Shown piece after piece: positions 17,319 to 25,621 of a stretch of DNA of 64,000 bases (position 1 is its first letter; each line of letters opens with the position of its first letter). A program made the position numbers and the translations under genes. The stretch spans positions 558,001 to 622,000 of the forward strand of contig OZ240684.1 in NCBI GenBank assembly GCA_965199175.1. Direction: 5' to 3'. The DNA is from G963923945 sp965199175. Lineage in GTDB: Bacteria > Pseudomonadota > Alphaproteobacteria > G963923945. The notes under the pieces were generated by a model. The model searched no databases, was not told the DNA's origin, and was given only the letters and a program-made list of their open reading frames with translations.

Positions 17319-19382
17319 ATGAGGTGCGGGATTCATTCTATGACTGGCGTATCAGCCAGTAAGCGGGTCGGTTTTGCCCGGATGATTATCCTGGCTGGGC
17401 TTTTAGGGATCACTGTATCCGGGGCTTTGGCTGAGGAACCAATATGGCGTCATGGGGCCGCGATGCATGGGGAACCAAGATACCCTGCTGATTTTACCCA
17501 TTACCGTTATGCAGATCCGGCGGCTCCCAAAGGCGGATCATTACGGATGGCCCGGATCGGCAGCTATGACAATCTCAATCCCTATATCCTCAAAGGAGTT
17601 TCGGCTCCAGGTCTGTCTTATCTCTTTGAGACATTGATGGATCCTTCGAGTGACGAGGCTTTTTCCCAATATGGCCGTATTGCTCAAACCGTCCGGATGC
17701 CTGAGGACCGGAGCTGGGTTTCCTTCCGGCTGCGTCCGCAGGCGCGTTTCCAGGATGGTCAGCCAATAACGGCTGAAGATGTCATTTTTTCCTTTGAGAC
17801 GATCATGGAATATGGTCACCCTTTTTATCGTTCCTATTTTTCTGCTGTGGAGTCGGTTGAGGAAAGCGGGCCGGGTGAGGTGACATTTCGTTTCAAACCG
17901 GGTGATAACCGGGAATTACCCCTGATTATCGGTAGCGGTGTGCCGGTTTTATCGAAAGCCTACTGGTCTGGTCGCGATTTTTCACAAACCACTCTGGAGC
18001 CGCCGGTCGGCAGCGGCCCCTATCGAATTACGGCGGTTGATCCGGGACGTTCGATTACCTATGAGCGGGATCCCGATTACTGGGGCAAAGATCTGGCTGT
18101 CAATGCGGGGCGCTATAATTTTGATCGTATTACGTATGATCTCTATCGGGATCAGACGGTTGCATTAGAGGCTTTTAAGGCCGGGGATTATGATTTTCGC
18201 AGCGAAAATGCCTCCAAGACCTGGGCAACCGGATACAATTTTCCAGCCCGTGAGCAAGGCCTGGTCACTGTTGAGGAGATTGTTCATGCGAACCCAACCG
18301 GTATGCAAGGCTATGTTTTTAATACCCGTCAGGCGATTTTTGCCGATCCTCAGGTTCGTGAGGCCCTGTCTCTGGCATTTGATTTTGAATGGTCGAACCG
18401 CAATCTTTTTTATGATGCCTATACACGTACCCAGAGTTATTTTTCCAATTCAGAGCTGGCAGCAACCGGATTACCGGAAGGCAAAGAGTTGGCGATTCTT
18501 GAGCCGTATCGGGATCGTCTGCCTGTGGAAGTTTTTGAGGCAGCGTATCAAGCCCCCAGCAGTGCCAATGGCATCCGCAACAATTTACGTTTGGCCCGCC
18601 GGCTGTTGCAAGAAGCCGGTTGGGAGATTCGTGATGGTATCCTGACCCATGCCCAGACCGGTATGGTGATGGAATTTGAGATTCTCCTGCGTTCGCCGCT
18701 TTTTGAACGTATCACCAATCCATTTCGGAAAAATCTGGAACGTCTGGGAATCACCACCCGCCTGCGGACCCTACAGGATGATTCACAATATCAGAAACGT
18801 ATGGAAAATTTCGATTTTGATATGGCGGTCGGTTTATTTCCTCAGTCACTATCGCCGGGTAATGAACAGGCGGATATGTGGAGCAGTGATGCGGCACAAC
18901 GTCCGGGCAGCCGGAATATTGCCGGGGTCTCTGACCCGGTGATTGATGGGTTGGTGGAGGAGATTATTGCGGCTCCCGATCGTGAGGGCCTGATTGCCCG
19001 TACGCGCGCTCTCGACCGGGTTTTGCTCTGGGGGCATTATGTGATTCCCCATTATCATATCCGCAGTTTTCGGGTTGCCTATTGGGATCGCTATGATCGA
19101 CCAGCCATTGCCCCTGATTATTCTCTGGGTCTTGATTTTTGGTGGTTTGATCCGGCCAGAGCAGCACGGATTGATGCAGAATCAATCCCTGACGCCCATG
19201 ATGCTCAGGGGGAGAATGCAACCAAAGACATGGCCGATCACCCATCAGACTCCCCGCCAGCCGACCGGGAAGAAGCCACGCAATCAGGTGAAAAATCGGA
19301 ATTTACATGGGATATCCTGTGGTTGATGATTGTTGGGTTTACTCTGGTGGCCTTCCTGGTTCAAATTGGTCGGCGGCGCTGA
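17319..19382 (+). CDS. yejA: YejA-type peptide-binding protein with C-terminal membrane anchor
   Basis: Extracellular solute-binding protein family 5 (oligopeptide type), 687 residues. An N-terminal signal (FARMIILAGLLGITVSGALA) is followed by the mature domain starting EEPIWRHGAAMHGEPRYPAD, typical of YejA. The SBP_5 body runs to about residue 610 (LGLDFWWFDP is the normal end region). Unusually it continues through an acidic, Pro/Ser-rich linker of about 45 residues into a hydrophobic helix (ILWLMIVGFTLVAFLVQIG) and RRR, a predicted membrane anchor with the basic tail in the cytoplasm. First gene of the importer operon; a GAGGAG site lies 12 bp before the ATG. Confidence 0.93.
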   Translation: MRCGIHSMTGVSASKRVGFARMIILAGLLGITVSGALAEEPIWRHGAAMHGEPRYPADFTHYRYADPAAPKGGSLRMARIGSYDNLNPYILKGVSAPGLSYLFETLMDPSSDEAFSQYGRIAQTVRMPEDRSWVSFRLRPQARFQDGQPITAEDVIFSFETIMEYGHPFYRSYFSAVESVEESGPGEVTFRFKPGDNRELPLIIGSGVPVLSKAYWSGRDFSQTTLEPPVGSGPYRITAVDPGRSITYERDPDYWGKDLAVNAGRYNFDRITYDLYRDQTVALEAFKAGDYDFRSENASKTWATGYNFPAREQGLVTVEEIVHANPTGMQGYVFNTRQAIFADPQVREALSLAFDFEWSNRNLFYDAYTRTQSYFSNSELAATGLPEGKELAILEPYRDRLPVEVFEAAYQAPSSANGIRNNLRLARRLLQEAGWEIRDGILTHAQTGMVMEFEILLRSPLFERITNPFRKNLERLGITTRLRTLQDDSQYQKRMENFDFDMAVGLFPQSLSPGNEQADMWSSDAAQRPGSRNIAGVSDPVIDGLVEEIIAAPDREGLIARTRALDRVLLWGHYVIPHYHIRSFRVAYWDRYDRPAIAPDYSLGLDFWWFDPARAARIDAESIPDAHDAQGENATKDMADHPSDSPPADREEATQSGEKSEFTWDILWLMIVGFTLVAFLVQIGRRR

Positions 19383-19415
19383 GCGTGATTGCCTGAAGGC
19401 TGGAGGAATCATCCC

Positions 19416-20519
19416 ATGCTTGCCTATATTATGCGTCGGATGCTTTTGATTATTCCGACTTTGCTTGGGATTTTAATTGTTAATTTTATCATTATTCAGG
19501 CTGCACCCGGTGGCCCGGTGGAGCGGGTCATTGCTGAACTTAAAGGGACCAATCTGGATATCACCGCCCGTTTTTCGGGTGCAGATGGTGGTGATTTACG
19601 TGGTCAGGCATCGGGTGGTGGTTCGGCGGCAACTGAAAAATACCGGGGATCACGGGGGATTGATCCGGGCCTTATTGCTGATCTGGAAAAACAATATGGT
19701 TTTGATAAACCGGCTTTTGAGCGTTTTTGGCTCATGCTTAAGAATTATCTGCAATTCGATTTTGGGGAGAGTTTTTATCGTGATCGCGCGGTGATTGACC
19801 TGATTCTTGATAAGCTGCCGGTTTCGATTTCCCTGGGTCTTTGGACAACGCTTTTGGTTTATTGTGTTTCAATTCCGCTGGGTGTGCGTAAGGCGGTTCT
19901 GGATGGCAGTCGGTTTGATCTCTGGAGTTCGGCGGTGGTGATTATCGGCTATGCCATTCCGGGCTTTTTGTTTGCTATTTTATTGATTGTTTTGTTTGCC
20001 GGGGGGAGTTTTCTGGATATTTTTCCCCTGCGTGGTTTGACGTCTTCAAACTGGGAGTCGCTGAGCTGGCCGGCCCGTATTCTTGATTATTTCTGGCATA
20101 TTTGTTTGCCGGTAACAGCGATGGTTGTCGGTGGTTTTGCCAGCCTGACCATGCTGACTAAAAATTCCTTCCTTGAAGAAATCAACAAGCAATACGTTAT
20201 GACCGCCCGGGCCAAGGGTCTGAGCGAAAACCGGGTGCTTTATGGCCATGTTTTCCGCAATGCGATGCTGATTGTTATCTCCGGTTTTCCGGGTGCTTTT
20301 CTCAGTATTCTGTTTACTGGATCCTTATTGATTGAGGTGATTTTTTCCCTTGATGGTTTAGGGTTGCTGGGTTTTGAGGCGGCTTTGGGCCGTGATTATC
20401 CGGTGATGTTTGCCACCTTATATATTTTTACCTTGCTTGGTCTGGTCCTCAAACTGATCAATGACCTTGTTTATGTCCTGGTCGATCCGCGCATTGATTT
20501 TGAGAGCCGCGAGAGTTGA
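19416..20519 (+). CDS. yejB: Yej-type peptide ABC transporter permease 1
   Basis: Inner-membrane permease of the DppB/OppB type, 367 residues from the ATG at 19416, which has GGAGG 10 bp upstream; an in-frame TTG at 19389 is less likely. It begins MLAYIMRRMLLIIPTLLGIL. The YejB-specific insert between helix 1 and the core (residues about 30-90) is present, with a Gly/Ser-rich GQASGGGSAATEK segment. The EAA loop contacting the ATPase is visible (YVMTARAKGLSENRVLYGHV, then FRNA). It lies 33 bp after yejA and 4 bp before the next gene. Confidence 0.94.
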   Translation: MLAYIMRRMLLIIPTLLGILIVNFIIIQAAPGGPVERVIAELKGTNLDITARFSGADGGDLRGQASGGGSAATEKYRGSRGIDPGLIADLEKQYGFDKPAFERFWLMLKNYLQFDFGESFYRDRAVIDLILDKLPVSISLGLWTTLLVYCVSIPLGVRKAVLDGSRFDLWSSAVVIIGYAIPGFLFAILLIVLFAGGSFLDIFPLRGLTSSNWESLSWPARILDYFWHICLPVTAMVVGGFASLTMLTKNSFLEEINKQYVMTARAKGLSENRVLYGHVFRNAMLIVISGFPGAFLSILFTGSLLIEVIFSLDGLGLLGFEAALGRDYPVMFATLYIFTLLGLVLKLINDLVYVLVDPRIDFESRES

Positions 20520-20523
20520 GATC

Positions 20524-23277
20524 ATGGCCGCATCAATGACTGGTTTTTTGTCACCTCTTAATCGCCGGCGATGGCGCAATTTCAAAGCAATTAAACGTGG
20601 CTATGTCAGTCTTCTGATTTTCACCGTCCTTTTTATTGTCAGCTTGTTTGCTGAACTGATTGCCAATGATAAACCGATTCTGGTTTCTTATGAGGGGGCA
20701 TTCTATATGCCGATTCTGGAACAGTATCCAGAGACCACGTTTGGCGGTGAATTTGAGAGTGAGGCTGATTATCGTGATCCTTTTCTGGTTGATCTGATCG
20801 AGGATAAAGGATGGATGCTGTGGCCACCGGTCCCTTTTTCTTATGATACCATCAATTATGATTTAGAGACCCCGGCACCATCGCCCCCGAGTGCTGATAA
20901 CTGGCTTGGCACGGATGATCAGGGGCGTGATGTTCTGGCCCGCCTGATTTACGGGTTTCGTATTTCTGTTCTTTTTGGTTTGTTTTTAACACTATCGAGT
21001 TCGGTTCTGGGGATTGCGGCCGGGGCTTTGCAGGGATATTTCGGCGGCCTTACCGATCTTTTATTCCAGCGTTTTATCGAAATTTGGTCGGGGCTGCCGG
21101 TTTTATTTCTTTTGATTATTCTGGCCAGCTTTATTGAGCCTGGTTTCTGGAGCTTGCTGATTATCATGCTGTTGTTCAGCTGGATGGCCCTGGAGGGGGT
21201 TGTGCGGGCTGAATTTTTGCGTGCCCGTAATTTTGAATATGTGCGTGCGGCCCGGGCTTTGGGGGTGGCAACACCGGTGATTATCCTGAGACATCTGCTG
21301 CCCAATGCGATGGTGGCAACATTGACATTTCTGCCTTTTATCCTGAGTGGTTCGATTACGACTTTGACTGCATTGGATTTTTTGGGATTCGGACTGCCAC
21401 CAGGATCGCCTTCTCTTGGTGAGATGCTGGCTCAGGGTAAGGCCAATCTTCAGGCTCCCTGGCTGGGTGTGACTGCTTTTTGCGTTCTGGCTTTCATGCT
21501 GAGCTTGTTGGTTTTCATTGGGGAAGCGGCCCGTGATGCCTTTGATCCCCGCCGGACCGGTCTGGCGGAAAAAGAATCCAAAATATCAACGCCATCAGAT
21601 CATGATCAGGAGAGTGAGGGTAAAGATACAGGATCAGAGGCTCACCCGGCTGATATGCCGCTGGTATCAGTCTCTGATTTGAAGGTTGTCTTTACACCAC
21701 CAGGAGGAGCTGTTGTCGAAGCGGTCCGCGGTGTTTCCTTTGATATCCGATCTGGTGAAGCGGTTGCTCTGGTTGGCGAGAGCGGTTCGGGAAAATCGGT
21801 GACTGCTTTATCGATCATGCAGTTGTTGCCCTATCCCCGGGCGCGCCATCCATCTGGCCGTATTCGTTTTGAGGGTCGGGAAATTCTCGGTGCATCAAGC
21901 GATGAGATGCATCAGGTGCGCGGTGATCGTATCAGCATGATTTTTCAGGAACCGATGACATCGCTCAATCCTTTGCATCATGTGGAAAAACAAATTGGTG
22001 AGACACTTATTCTCCATCGTGGATTAGAAGGTGAGGCGCTTCGTTGCAGAATTCTTGAATTGCTGGATATGGTTGGTCTGGGGGACGGGGACCGTTTTTT
22101 AAGAAGCTATCCCCATGAGCTTTCCGGGGGCCAGCGTCAGCGGGTTATGATTGCAATGGCGTTGGCCAATGAGCCGGATTTACTGATCGCTGATGAGCCG
22201 ACTACAGCCCTTGATGTGACCATTCAGGTTCAGATCCTGGATCTTCTCAAAACATTACAAAGCCGTCTGGGGATGGCTTTATTGCTGATTACCCATGATC
22301 TGGCGGTGGTTCGTAAGATGGCCCGGCGGGTCTATGTTATGCGCAACGGTGTGATTGTTGAGCACGGGGAGCGCGAAACGGTATTATCCAATCCCCATCA
22401 TCCCTATACCCGGCATCTTCTGGCCAGTGAGCCAAAGCCGTCTCTGCCGCGTCCGGTTGATTCTGTTGCCCCTCTTTTAGAAGCCAGGAATCTGAAAGTC
22501 TGGCATCCGGTTAAACGGGGTCTTTTGCGCCGCAATCACGGCTATGTTAAAGCCGTTGACGGGGTGGATTTTACTCTGCATCCAGGCCGTAGCTTAGGCA
22601 TTGTCGGTGAGAGTGGTTGCGGCAAAACTTCGCTGGCTTTGGCGTTGCTGCGGCTGGGTCCGGGGCATGGTTTGATCCATTTTGACGGGCAGTCAATAGA
22701 CGAATTACAACCCAAAGAATTGCGGCCCTTGCGCCGGAAGATGCAAATCGTTTTTCAGGATCCCTTCGCATCGCTCAATCCGCGTTTATCGATTAAAGAG
22801 ATCATTGGGGAGGGTCTGGCGGTTCATCATTTGGCTGAAAGTGAGAAAGTGCTCGATGCTCTGATTGATCAGGTTTTAGGAGACGTGGGTTTATCACCGG
22901 GAGATGGGGATCGGTATCCCCATGAATTTTCTGGTGGTCAGCGTCAACGGGTGGCGATTGCCCGGGCGTTGGTTTTAAGGCCAAAATTTCTGATTCTTGA
23001 TGAACCAACCAGCGCCCTTGATGTTTCGGTTCAGGCTCAGATTGTTGATCTGTTGCGGGAATTGCAGGAAAAATATGATCTTGCGTATCTTTTCATCAGC
23101 CATGATCTGAAAGTGGTGCGGGCTTTGGCTGATGATATCCTGGTCATGCAGGCCGGGCGGGTGGTTGAACGGGGTCCAACGGCACGAATTTTTGATGCGC
23201 CTCAACAGACCTATACCCGGACGCTGATTGATGCGGCCTTCCGGATTGAAAACAGCCCCGATCACGCTATGCGATGA
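20524..23277 (+). CDS. yejEF: Fused YejE permease - YejF double ATPase
   Basis: One open frame of 917 residues combines two proteins that are normally separate. Residues 1 to about 345 are the second permease, with an N-terminal helix, the large YejE periplasmic insert (LETPAPSPPSADNWLGTDDQ), the DppC/OppC core and EAA loop YVRAARALGVATPVIILRHL. A charged linker of about 30 residues (EKESKISTPSDHDQESEGKD) leads to two ABC ATPase domains. Domain 1: GESGSGKS, LSGGQRQRV, LIADEPTTALD. Domain 2: GESGCGKT, FSGGQRQRV, LILDEPTSALD. All Walker and signature motifs are intact. An internal ATG at 21655 (MPLVSVSDLKVVF) could restart an independent YejF. The start at 20524 follows the yejB stop by 4 bp. 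Confidence 0.93.
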   Translation: MAASMTGFLSPLNRRRWRNFKAIKRGYVSLLIFTVLFIVSLFAELIANDKPILVSYEGAFYMPILEQYPETTFGGEFESEADYRDPFLVDLIEDKGWMLWPPVPFSYDTINYDLETPAPSPPSADNWLGTDDQGRDVLARLIYGFRISVLFGLFLTLSSSVLGIAAGALQGYFGGLTDLLFQRFIEIWSGLPVLFLLIILASFIEPGFWSLLIIMLLFSWMALEGVVRAEFLRARNFEYVRAARALGVATPVIILRHLLPNAMVATLTFLPFILSGSITTLTALDFLGFGLPPGSPSLGEMLAQGKANLQAPWLGVTAFCVLAFMLSLLVFIGEAARDAFDPRRTGLAEKESKISTPSDHDQESEGKDTGSEAHPADMPLVSVSDLKVVFTPPGGAVVEAVRGVSFDIRSGEAVALVGESGSGKSVTALSIMQLLPYPRARHPSGRIRFEGREILGASSDEMHQVRGDRISMIFQEPMTSLNPLHHVEKQIGETLILHRGLEGEALRCRILELLDMVGLGDGDRFLRSYPHELSGGQRQRVMIAMALANEPDLLIADEPTTALDVTIQVQILDLLKTLQSRLGMALLLITHDLAVVRKMARRVYVMRNGVIVEHGERETVLSNPHHPYTRHLLASEPKPSLPRPVDSVAPLLEARNLKVWHPVKRGLLRRNHGYVKAVDGVDFTLHPGRSLGIVGESGCGKTSLALALLRLGPGHGLIHFDGQSIDELQPKELRPLRRKMQIVFQDPFASLNPRLSIKEIIGEGLAVHHLAESEKVLDALIDQVLGDVGLSPGDGDRYPHEFSGGQRQRVAIARALVLRPKFLILDEPTSALDVSVQAQIVDLLRELQEKYDLAYLFISHDLKVVRALADDILVMQAGRVVERGPTARIFDAPQQTYTRTLIDAAFRIENSPDHAMR

Positions 23278-23711
23278 CGTAAGATGGCGTAATCAGATCA
23301 CGCAGAGAGGATCGGACCAAACAGATAACCGCCTGAGAACATGTTGTTCTGGTGACAGATGGGATCTTTTTCAGACCGTCTTCAGGATTATGCCGGGGGA
23401 TCATCGGTAAAATATATGCTGAAACTGACTGGGGAAAGACCGGGTTACATGCTTGCAATTCTTGTGGGGCAGGATTATAAACCGGCCACGCTTTTGATAT
23501 GGCTGGTATGGGGGCTGGTAATAGTGGTTCTCCGGCGGTCTTCATTATCGTATTATTTATGATCACAATTTTTTATGATCATAGACTTGGTGATTGTATT
23601 TTTTATGATCACAATATTGTCGTCGTTTTATTTTATCGTTGTTTTATTACAGTCTTATGATCGTCATTTTGCGATAAATCAGGGACAGGTTATGCCGGAA
23701 CGGGAAACAAG
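23278..23711. other. Spacer before rpmI, no gene seen
   Basis: 434 bp with no gene I can support. Three copies of tttatgatca (one extended to tttatgatcacaat twice) lie between 23555 and 23615. The spacer must hold the rpmI-rplT promoter and leader. I could not identify a pseudoknot of the kind used for L20 autoregulation. Confidence 0.5.
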
Positions 23712-23909
23712 ATGCCAAAGCTGAAAACAAAAAGTGGTGCCAAGAAACGTTTCCGCCTGACGGCTTCGGGTAAGCTGCGCGCGAAGCCATCTGGTAAGCG
23801 TCACGGCATGATCAAACGTTCGCAAAAAATGAAACGTAACGCCCGGGCATCGATGATCCTGCAAGATTGTGATGCCCGTATCTTAAAATCTTTTCTCCCT
23901 TACGGTTAA
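23712..23909 (+). CDS. rpmI: 50S ribosomal protein L35
   Basis: 65 residues, very basic. MPKLKTKSGAKKRFRLTASG at the N-terminus and KRHGMIKRSQKMKRNAR are the family signature. The C-terminus departs slightly from the usual form (DARILKSFLPYG). rplT follows 3 bp after the stop, so the pair is translationally coupled. infC, often upstream, is not here. Confidence 0.97.
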   Translation: MPKLKTKSGAKKRFRLTASGKLRAKPSGKRHGMIKRSQKMKRNARASMILQDCDARILKSFLPYG

Positions 23910-23912
23910 GAC

Positions 23913-24269
23913 ATGGCACGTATCATGCGGGGTGTGACATCCCACGCCCGACATAAAAAAATCATCAAACAGGCCAAAGGGTACCGGGGTCGCCGTAAGA
24001 ATACCTTCCGTACCGCCATTCAGGCGGTTGAGAAGGCGGCTCAATACGCCTATCGTGACCGGCGTACCCGCAAACGCTTTTTCCGGGGTCTGTGGATTCA
24101 GCGCATCAATGCCGGGGCGCGTCAGCATGGCATGACCTATTCCCGGTTTATGGATGGTCTTAAACGGGCCGGTATTGGCCTGGACCGCAAAATTCTTGCT
24201 GATATCGCGGCCCGTGAACCCGAAACTTTTGCTGTATTGGCTGCCAAGGTCCGAAAGGCCCTCGATTGA
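23913..24269 (+). CDS. rplT: 50S ribosomal protein L20
   Basis: 118 residues; an rRNA-binding protein needed early in 50S assembly and often the autoregulator of its operon. MARIMRGVTSHARHKKIIKQ, then AKGYRGRRKNTFRTAIQAVE and RRTRKRFFRGLWIQRINAGA are diagnostic. Between it and pheS is a 269-bp spacer with tgatcat repeats and no visible gene. Confidence 0.98.
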   Translation: MARIMRGVTSHARHKKIIKQAKGYRGRRKNTFRTAIQAVEKAAQYAYRDRRTRKRFFRGLWIQRINAGARQHGMTYSRFMDGLKRAGIGLDRKILADIAAREPETFAVLAAKVRKALD

Positions 24270-24538
24270 TCTTTAACTGAATCCTGACCGGGTTATTTTT
24301 CTTTGCCAATATCCTTTTGTGGCAGTTTATACTGGTTGTTGTGATCATGAGAGTTATTATGATCATATAAACCGGTCTGATCAGGGTGGATGGTTCAAAA
24401 ATAGTCAATGACTGAAAACATCATCAATGGTTGAGGGTTGTTTCCTGATTCAGCGGTTGATTGCTCAGCAACTCTGCCTGCTTCATGATTCATTGATTAT
24501 AGTATTGTTCAGTCATTGCCCCTCATCTGGTCGAGAGT

Positions 24539-25621
24539 ATGACTGATTTCGATGTTCTTAAATCTGCCCTTCTTGAGCGCGTTCATGCCGCCTTGAGTGT
24601 TGCTGATGTTGAGGCGGTGCGGGTTCAGATTCTCGGCAAAAAAGGTGAACTCCCGGCCCTGATGCGTGGCATTGGTTCTCTCGACCCGGAGGAGCGCCGG
24701 GAACGAGGCGCGCAACTCAATCTTCTTAAAGAAGAGGTCACGCGGGCACTCTTTGCCCGCAAGGAGCTGATTGAGCAGGATGCGTTGAATGCCCGTCTGG
24801 CTCAGGAATCGATTGATCCGTCTTTGATGCCGCCGCGCCAGGCGGTTGAGATCGGGCGGCTCCATCCGGTTACCCGGACCATTGACGAGGCTGTGGCTAT
24901 TTTGGGCCAGATGCATTTCAAAGTGGTTGAGGGCCCGGATATTGAGGATGATTTTCATAACTTCACGGCTCTCAATATTCCGTCTGATCATCCGGCCCGC
25001 CAGATGCATGATACCTTTTATCTGCCGGTTGATGAGAATGGCCAGCGGCCGATTTTACGCACCCATACTTCACCGGTGCAGATCCGGACCTTACAAGAGA
25101 CTCCACCGCCACTGCGGGTGATTGCTCCGGGCCGGGTGTATCGAAGTGATTCGGATATCACCCATACCCCGATGTTTCATCAGATTGAGGCTCTGGTCAT
25201 TGAGGAATCCGTCCATATGGGTCATCTCAAAGGCTGTGTTTCGGCGTTCTGCCGGGCTTTTTTTGAGATTGATGATTTGCCTTTGCGTTTCCGGCCAAGT
25301 TTTTTCCCGTTTACCGAACCCTCAGCCGAAGTCGATATCGGGTGCAGCCGTTCTGATGGTGTTCTGAAGATTGGTGATGGCGGGGACTGGCTGGAAATTA
25401 TGGGGTGTGGCATGGTGCATCCCAATGTTTTGATGGCGTGTGGGATTGATCCGGAACGTTGGCGTGGCTTTGCCTTTGGTCTGGGTATTGAGCGGATTGC
25501 CATGCTGAAATACGGCATTGCTGATTTACGGACCTTCTTTGAATCTGATCTGCGTTGGCTCAGCCATTACGGATTTTCGCCTCTGGATACCCCATCAATG
25601 ACCGGGGGATTGTCACCGTGA
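24539..25621 (+). CDS. pheS: Phenylalanyl-tRNA synthetase alpha subunit
   Basis: Catalytic subunit of the heterotetrameric class II synthetase. 360 residues. N-terminal coiled coil (residues 1-80), then class II motif 1 region (HPVTRTIDEAVAILGQM), motif 2 (RVIAPGRVYRSDSDITHTPM) and motif 3 (GFAFGLGIERIAMLKYGI). Phe-site residues are in FRPSFFPFTEPSAEVDI. Its stop overlaps the pheT GTG start (GTGA), coupling the two subunits. Confidence 0.98.
   Translation: MTDFDVLKSALLERVHAALSVADVEAVRVQILGKKGELPALMRGIGSLDPEERRERGAQLNLLKEEVTRALFARKELIEQDALNARLAQESIDPSLMPPRQAVEIGRLHPVTRTIDEAVAILGQMHFKVVEGPDIEDDFHNFTALNIPSDHPARQMHDTFYLPVDENGQRPILRTHTSPVQIRTLQETPPPLRVIAPGRVYRSDSDITHTPMFHQIEALVIEESVHMGHLKGCVSAFCRAFFEIDDLPLRFRPSFFPFTEPSAEVDIGCSRSDGVLKIGDGGDWLEIMGCGMVHPNVLMACGIDPERWRGFAFGLGIERIAMLKYGIADLRTFFESDLRWLSHYGFSPLDTPSMTGGLSP

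Noticed and set aside
23359..23562. 67-residue plus-strand frame with a hydrophobic segment
   Set aside because: No ribosome-binding site and no recognisable product; not supported as a gene.
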